Positions 59,336-64,000 of a stretch of 64,000 bases of DNA are shown here, piece after piece. Both the position numbers and the translations under genes were made by a program. The notes under the pieces were generated by a model. It worked only from the letters and a program-made list of their open reading frames with translations. It had not been told where the DNA came from and made no database searches. Numbering within the stretch: position 1 is the stretch's first letter; each line of letters opens with the position of its first letter. Source of the stretch: Limnanthes douglasii subsp. nivea (lineage: Eukaryota; Streptophyta; Magnoliopsida; Brassicales; Limnanthaceae); the NCBI GenBank assembly GCA_036936605.1, contig JAUPFV010000001.1, positions 165,192,643 to 165,256,642 of the forward strand, read 5' to 3'.

Positions 59336-59456
59336 TGATGAGGACTGGACTATCCGAAGGGTAAATTAGAAAAATAGGTTATTTTACATGTGATGTAATA
59401 AAATGTAATAATTAGAGGTATTTGATATAATAATGAGTTTTTGGATATAATGGGTT
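59336..59456 (+). repeat. 3' LTR of element C, cut by element E
   Basis: The first ~115 bases match 30781-30893, with about 10% differences. Homology stops at about 59452 where the LTR of E begins. Confidence 0.82.
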
Positions 59457-59753
59457 TGGTGTTAGTGATAAAATCTCTAACAAATTACCTAAATTATTCT
59501 GAAAGAAAAAGAAAGATTTAGAGAAGAAGAAAAAAATTGTCGTTGTATTACTGTATATATAATTTGAGATGCTTTACATATCGAACCGAGCTCCTATTTA
59601 TAGGAGTTGTACAAGACATTCTAATGTTACATTTATTGTTTACATCCGTTACAGAATATAAATATAAATGTAACGTTTAATTTAAAATTCAAATAACGTG
59701 TCGTTCTAATTTCATCTTTATTATAATTGATCCCGGATATTATATCCTCATCA
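59457..59753 (-). repeat. 3' LTR of element E
   Basis: 297 bp, TGGTGTTAGT to CCTCATCA, with a minus-strand TATAAATAGGAGC (about 59592-59604). A G-run polypurine tract of the same type as in B and D follows at 59754-59775. The sequence differs from the LTRs of A, B and D. Its partner would lie to the right, outside the window or lost. Confidence 0.75.
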
Positions 59754-61380
59754 GGAGTCCCCCCTAGTCCTTGAGTTGGAGCGTAGTGAAACTTAAGAAT
59801 ATGCAATAGTCGAACATAATATTCGGATAATGTCATCTTTTTGCTCTTCTTTGCATTTGATGAAGCTGGTCTTTATTTTATATTGTTAGTTGTCGTAGCT
59901 TTGTCTTCATTCATCTTTTTCGTTAAGGCGTCGCTCATCATGTCGAAGAAACTATGCCAACCATGTCGGCTAGACTCCGAAAAGTCATAAAGCTTGGTTA
60001 TATTAATTTTTCTAGCCGAACTGCTGTCGTAGACGACCCCAACTTGGTTCGTACTAAATTGTTCCTGCCTCATTAAAAACCTTTGCCGGACGAAACCTCC
60101 CTTGAGGATAAAAAGCTCTATTTTTCCAAATAAAAATAGTACAGTTAAAAATTAGTAGGCTGCTAGGATGTTACTTGTTCCTTTGACATGCTTTGTTTTT
60201 TTGTTGGATAGGGTTGATATGGATGTGTAGCCCCCCTAGTCTTAGGTGAAGGATGAAGTGAAGACTATATATGGATGTACTTGTTTTATGTAAGTATGTT
60301 GTAGATGTCGTGGAGCTTGTGATAAAGAAATTACCGAATGTCGTAGGCGACTTGGCGTAGATGGTAAGCACGTAAGCAACATAGTGGTGTTTGTATGATA
60401 ATATGTCTGGTAGCAATTGGCGTAATGAATTGATATGAGTGGAGATTTATATGTTTTTTCAACTTTTGAGATGTCCGAGCATATCTTTACAAGATCGAGC
60501 TCAGTAGGGCTCATTGCGTAGCTTAAGACAAATAGTGTCTTTCTAGCTGTTTCGCGACGAGGTCCTGATGACCCTATTGCGTAGTCTACTATAGACTTGG
60601 TTTGTAACCAGTTCGCCAATATACCCAGTACAAGGTATCAGGCACAATATGACATTTACGTAGCCCGTAGACGTGGCCAATTAGCCCGGTCGTGTTTATA
60701 AACACTTAGTCTGGACATGGTGTGGTCCTTTGTGTAGCTCGTAGGCGTGGTCAGTGACCCTTTCGCTAATTGTAAGGATGAAGAGAAAGTATGAAACATA
60801 CACATAAGCAGGAGATGGAGATGATTTGGCTTAAATCATTTGTGTCATGAAGATGGAGATCACTAGGTTTATACCCAATGTTGTCGTGGAGATGAAGATT
60901 TATTTGGCAATCTACTTTGGAGATCACTTGACGTCCTAGCACGGGAAAGAGCGCATTTGGTTTATAGCCTTTTTTTTTATCATAGAAATGGAATTTGCTT
61001 GATTTAAAGCTTTGTCCATCATTTGATTGCAATTACTCGGTCTTGTCTTTTCAAGCATGAAGTTGGAAAATATTTTGCGCCCTATTATAAAAATTATTTG
61101 GCGTTCTAGAGAATAATTAGGACGATTTTTTTTCCTGTATCTTATCAAGGAGATGAAAATCCTTTGATGGTCGGAAATGGAAATTATGGAAATTATTCGG
61201 AAACCACGTGTCAAATTGTTTGACAACTCTTTGCCAGATTGTCGATTATGACTTTTCCAGACAAGTTGAGTCTAGGAATATCAACTGGAACTCCCAGGCT
61301 AATTGTTGTATTTGGCTTCATCGCCGCGACTCTTCACACTAGGATTCGTATGATTCTATTTAAATCTGAGGGTTGTCTCT
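59754..61380 (-). mobile_element. Internal region of Tat-like element E, no clear gene
   Basis: The stretch follows the polypurine tract and by analogy with B should hold an antisense gene leader. A CATTAAAAACCTTTGCCGG motif (about 60072) resembles the end of B beyond its integrase. A second CCCCCCTAG motif occurs at about 60232. No protein was recognised on either strand, and where E ends is not clear. Confidence 0.4.
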
Positions 61381-61656
61381 GTGTCGCTTGTTGCACCATT
61401 CTCATTCAAAGTGGTTTCAAGGTTGAAGCTATGGCAAGGAGCAAACAGATTTGGATTCGGATTTCGATTTGATACTTTTGTTTCTCCGAACCTAGGGATA
61501 GCCGTGGAAGATCCCCGTGCTCGCGGCCGGAAAATGAAAAAGAGAGAGATAGTCGCTGGCAATGAAATGGAAGATGACATGAAGTCTGGTTCTCTTAACA
61601 GAGGGAGATTCAATGACGAGCCATCACTTAAACGAACACGAGGCCAACCATGTTGA
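61381..61656 (+). CDS. Hypothetical 91-residue ORF
   Basis: The frame is open and basic (GRKMKKREIV, KRTRGQPC) and somewhat richer in GC than its surroundings. It is not recognised. By position in element E it could be a piece of the antisense gene, with TATTTAAAT (about 61357) upstream. The opposite strand is open over nearly the same interval, so coding is uncertain. Confidence 0.2.
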   Translation: MSLVAPFSFKVVSRLKLWQGANRFGFGFRFDTFVSPNLGIAVEDPRARGRKMKKREIVAGNEMEDDMKSGSLNRGRFNDEPSLKRTRGQPC

Positions 61657-61659
61657 TGC

Positions 61660-62430
61660 GGATAATATTCAGCAGTGGTTGCCACCACGTTGTTTAATGC
61701 CTGCTCGTATCTAATTGCTTACATAGCACAAAAATATGCAATTTCATAATTTTGTACAATTATGTGCACTAACTTACTTAGCAGACATTATGCCATTAAT
61801 TTAGGGTTCTAATTTGTTCTTAATGACAGTTAAATAAATTCATAAATAAAATATAAATCTAAAACCATAGCTTTGCAGATCGGAGCCCGAACCCTCCAGA
61901 AGCAGTTGGTACGGTAATGTTGAATTAGTTGCTATGTCGGCATTGGAACCCAAACCCTTGTTTAAGCAGTTGGTACGCTAATCTTCCATTGATTTCTTGC
62001 AGGTGTCATCATCGGCTCATCTTCCAAAGCTGAGGTTAGGATCGGCCGAGCTAACGATCTTCCTCCGGCGGCTCCATGGCAGAAGGAGACACCTAAATGC
62101 TGTCTGGTTCGTGAACGGAAGAACTCGAGCGAAACACACCAGCGACGTAGGGAACCAACCCTATGCCACACGCGATGGCGTAGGGAACCTGCCATACGCC
62201 ACCACTGTGGCGTGGGTATGAAGGTGTACACTATCACTGTGGCGTACGCTTTCATACCTACGCCACAGTGGTGGCGTATGGCAGCTTCGGTCACTGGAAT
62301 GATCCGAGACGGTTTATTATTGCTCTTTGGTGTGTGTTAGCCCGTATTATGCTATTATTTGTCTAAAAACACTACGAGCATGACAATTTATGTTTTCGAT
62401 GAAACTTGATAGTCTGTACGTTTTTTTTTA
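61660..62430. other. 5' flank of the PMD gene
   Basis: No gene was recognised. A ~43-base direct repeat around GCAGTTGGTACG lies at about 61879 and 61946. The hairpin at 62189-62284 and a smaller one (CCCTATGCCA...TGGCGTAGGG, about 62159-62185) share a GCCAC/GTGGCGTA motif. Confidence 0.5.
62189..62284. repeat. 34-bp inverted repeat upstream of the PMD gene
   Basis: Arms 62189-62222 and 62251-62284 are complementary over 34 bases with one mismatch, around a 28-base loop that itself contains another GTGGCGTA. The arms are GC-rich, unlike most of the window. Confidence 0.92.
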
Positions 62431-62434
62431 GGTG

Positions 62435-64000
62435 ATGGATAACGGCGATGATGCACAGTCTGCTGATGGCTCGCGGACGAGGAGAATAGAAAAGCGGAGT
62501 AGGGTACGTCAAGCTGGTCAGCCAGTTTTAGCTGCCGAGATGGATGAGCTCCCTATAGTTTCCGGACCGCATGCGTCCGGATCGAGTTCAGCTTCCGTTT
62601 CCGCTTCCGCTTCCCGCGGACGACGACATCCTCCCACGGCTACAGGGCAGCCGAGAGCTCCTCCTCCGGCCAGATTGCCACCGCTGTTCGGCGAGGCTTT
62701 CACCTCCCACACTGCATACCACGTTTGGATGGGAGAGGTAATATCGAAATTCCAATTTTACATTTTATGAAGTTATTTTGTTTTGTCCTGTGGTAATGGG
62801 AATAAATATTTTCAGGAGCGAGAGATGCGGCTGTATGCCCATTATCCTAGTCATCGAACATGGAGTTTGGCTGCACAGACTAGGGTACGCGCTGTAGTTG
62901 ACGCCACCCCGTTCGGTCGTCTCATAGAGCCGTTCTATGAGATGCACACACACTCCAACATGACAGAGGTTTTCTTAGAGAGGTGGAATATGAAGACTAA
63001 TAGCTTCCATTTCTATTTCGGAGAGATGACGATTACTCTGGACGACGTCCACACCATTTTGGGACTCCCAGTTGATGGTGAGCTTGTTGTGTTTCCCTAT
63101 ATATCTGACAAGACTCTGGCCATGCTCGAGTGCGCTGAAATGCTTATGGTGGATGTTTTATCCTTCGTGACGGAGGTTGAGAAATGCAAGGGCGTTGGTT
63201 TGGGGTTTAAATGGCTCCGGAGTAGGTTTAGTGGGCCAGAGTTCTGCGATGACAGCCCTGGTCTGAGTGATCTGATGGTGGATGCGGCTGCCCGCGCCTA
63301 TATATTGCATATGTTCGGCACGGTCATATTCCCCGACAAGAGTAACATGTACTCCAATTATAAGTATTTGTTTTTGTTGCGCGATTTGACTCCGGAGGGT
63401 GTTGGCAGGTACTCATGGGGTAGTGCTGTTCTCGCTTACTTGTACCACCATCTGGGTGAGGCCTCCCTGCACGACACGAGGACTATGGCCGGATGTATCG
63501 GTATGGTAGACACGTGGATACGAGATTATTTTGTCATGCTCCGGCCTGTTACTCGACGCACTTACACTGAGCGCGACCCCACTATTGGTAGATGGGATAC
63601 AGCTGCAGCAGTATCTAACTCACGGACGAAGCTGAACCTTCGTATCTCCGTCAACAACCTGGAAGAGAGCGATGTGCGTGTTAATCTTTAGTGATCCCAA
63701 AACTGATTTATTTTTGTGTTTATATTCATATCCGTTTATATTGTAGGTATTGTTTGATCCTTATCGTGCTATACGCGATCATTTCCCGTTCGAAGAGATA
63801 TCGTGGTTTCGGGATGTCATATGCGGTGTGGAGCACTCTCAGGCATACTATCTAGAGCGAGTTCAGCGGCAGTTTGGCCGTGTCCAGGCGTATCCTTTGT
63901 TAGACATGCAGTCGAAATCAAGAAGAAAACCGAAGACGATGGCGTATGCATTCGATCCGGATGATTGGGAGCAGCGGGAGAGGAACAAGTTGCATCGTGC
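62435..64000 (+). CDS. Plant mobile domain (PMD) protein, MAIN-like, 3' end beyond window
   Basis: Three exons are visible: 62435-62737, 62816-63673 and 63747 to the window end. Introns are 78 and 73 bases with GT-AG ends (GTAATA...TTTTCAG; GTGCGT...TTGTAG), and they keep the frame. The start ATG is 62435. Exon 1 encodes a Ser/Arg/Pro-rich leader. Exon 2 holds the PMD fold: FLERWNMKTNSFHF, FGEMTITLDDVHTILGLPVDG, and the C-terminal WGSAVLAYLYHHLGEA. Exon 3 continues with VLFDPYRAIRDHFP. PMD proteins (PF10536) exist as host genes of the MAIN family and as passengers of MULEs and gypsy elements. No stop or frameshift is seen and GC is higher than around it, so the gene may be active. No flanking transposon ends were found. 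Confidence 0.85.

Larger units (their letters stand above)
30781..59456 (+). mobile_element. Tat-lineage Ty3/gypsy element C, split by B and D
   Basis: Element C is on the plus strand in three pieces: 30781-33720, 44811-45813 and 55255-59456. Piece 1 has the 5' LTR, shortened gag, protease and RT; piece 2 has RNase H, second RNase H and the N-terminus of integrase; piece 3 has the rest of integrase, a repeat array, the antisense gene (minus) and the start of the 3' LTR. The protein match runs across both insertion points, which shows that B and D landed inside C. All frames are badly decayed and the two LTR ends differ at about one base in ten, so C is the oldest of the nested set. Confidence 0.88.

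Noticed and set aside
60225..60250. Second LTR boundary at the CCCCCCTAG motif
   Set aside because: The sequence left of it does not match any LTR in the window and no TG...CA repeat pair could be found.
61356..61688. 110-residue minus-strand ORF
   Set aside because: It overlaps an open frame on the other strand, shows no recognised domain and lacks a convincing start context.

Overview
The window is nuclear DNA of a flowering plant, probably a eudicot. It is AT-rich, has short GT-AG introns, and consists almost entirely of transposable elements typed here from their proteins: Ty3/gypsy elements of the Tat lineage (a second, archaeal-type RNase H after the usual one), a Ty1/copia remnant, L1-type LINEs with DUF4283 and RVT_3-like domains, Mutator-like elements (MULEs) with SWIM fingers, a Pack-MULE and a Stowaway MITE. 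I see no rRNA, tRNA, CRISPR or bacterial-type operon. The only candidate host-type gene is a spliced plant mobile domain (PMD) gene at the right edge.

Layout. 1-4812: 5' part of Tat element A (minus strand) with gag-pro-pol in one frame and its 5' LTR. 5500-8105: decayed MULE transposase (plus). 9136-11666: two related ~1 kb MULE-type MITEs, each with a near-perfect 9-bp target duplication and an internal promoter-like segment. 14127-14405: Stowaway MITE. 14985-18390: decayed LINE (plus). 19221-20861: Pack-MULE with ~450-bp inverted repeats around a receptor-kinase fragment. About 21417-26906: second MULE, with transposase (plus), an acidic ORF (minus), a three-unit tandem array and a ULP1-type protease remnant (minus). 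26907-30715: LINE with ORF1 and ORF2 (minus), cut off at its 3' end inside the ULP1 gene.

30781-59456 is one old Tat element, C (plus strand), split into three pieces by two younger Tat elements inserted in the opposite orientation: B (33721-44810, with 5-bp duplications ATATC and LTRs about 1% different) and D (45814-55254, LTRs about 10% different, RT domain deleted). A truncated copia element (36052-36659, duplication GAGAA) sits inside B. Element E (from 59457) cuts C's 3' LTR. The region 59754-61660 is repeat-derived with little recognisable coding. 62435-64000 holds the PMD gene, which runs off the window.

The most interesting structure is shared by the Tat elements. Between pol and the 3' LTR each of B, C and D carries an extra gene on the strand opposite to gag-pol. 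In B it has a TATA box and one 74-bp intron, and it would be open for about 915 codons apart from the copia insertion. C and D carry decayed copies with an intron at the same place. Beside it lies a tandem-repeat array at the same position in all three elements but with unrelated units. In A, B and D the gag-pro and pol frames are separated by a TAG at the equivalent position, in identical context in A and B, which suggests stop-codon readthrough.
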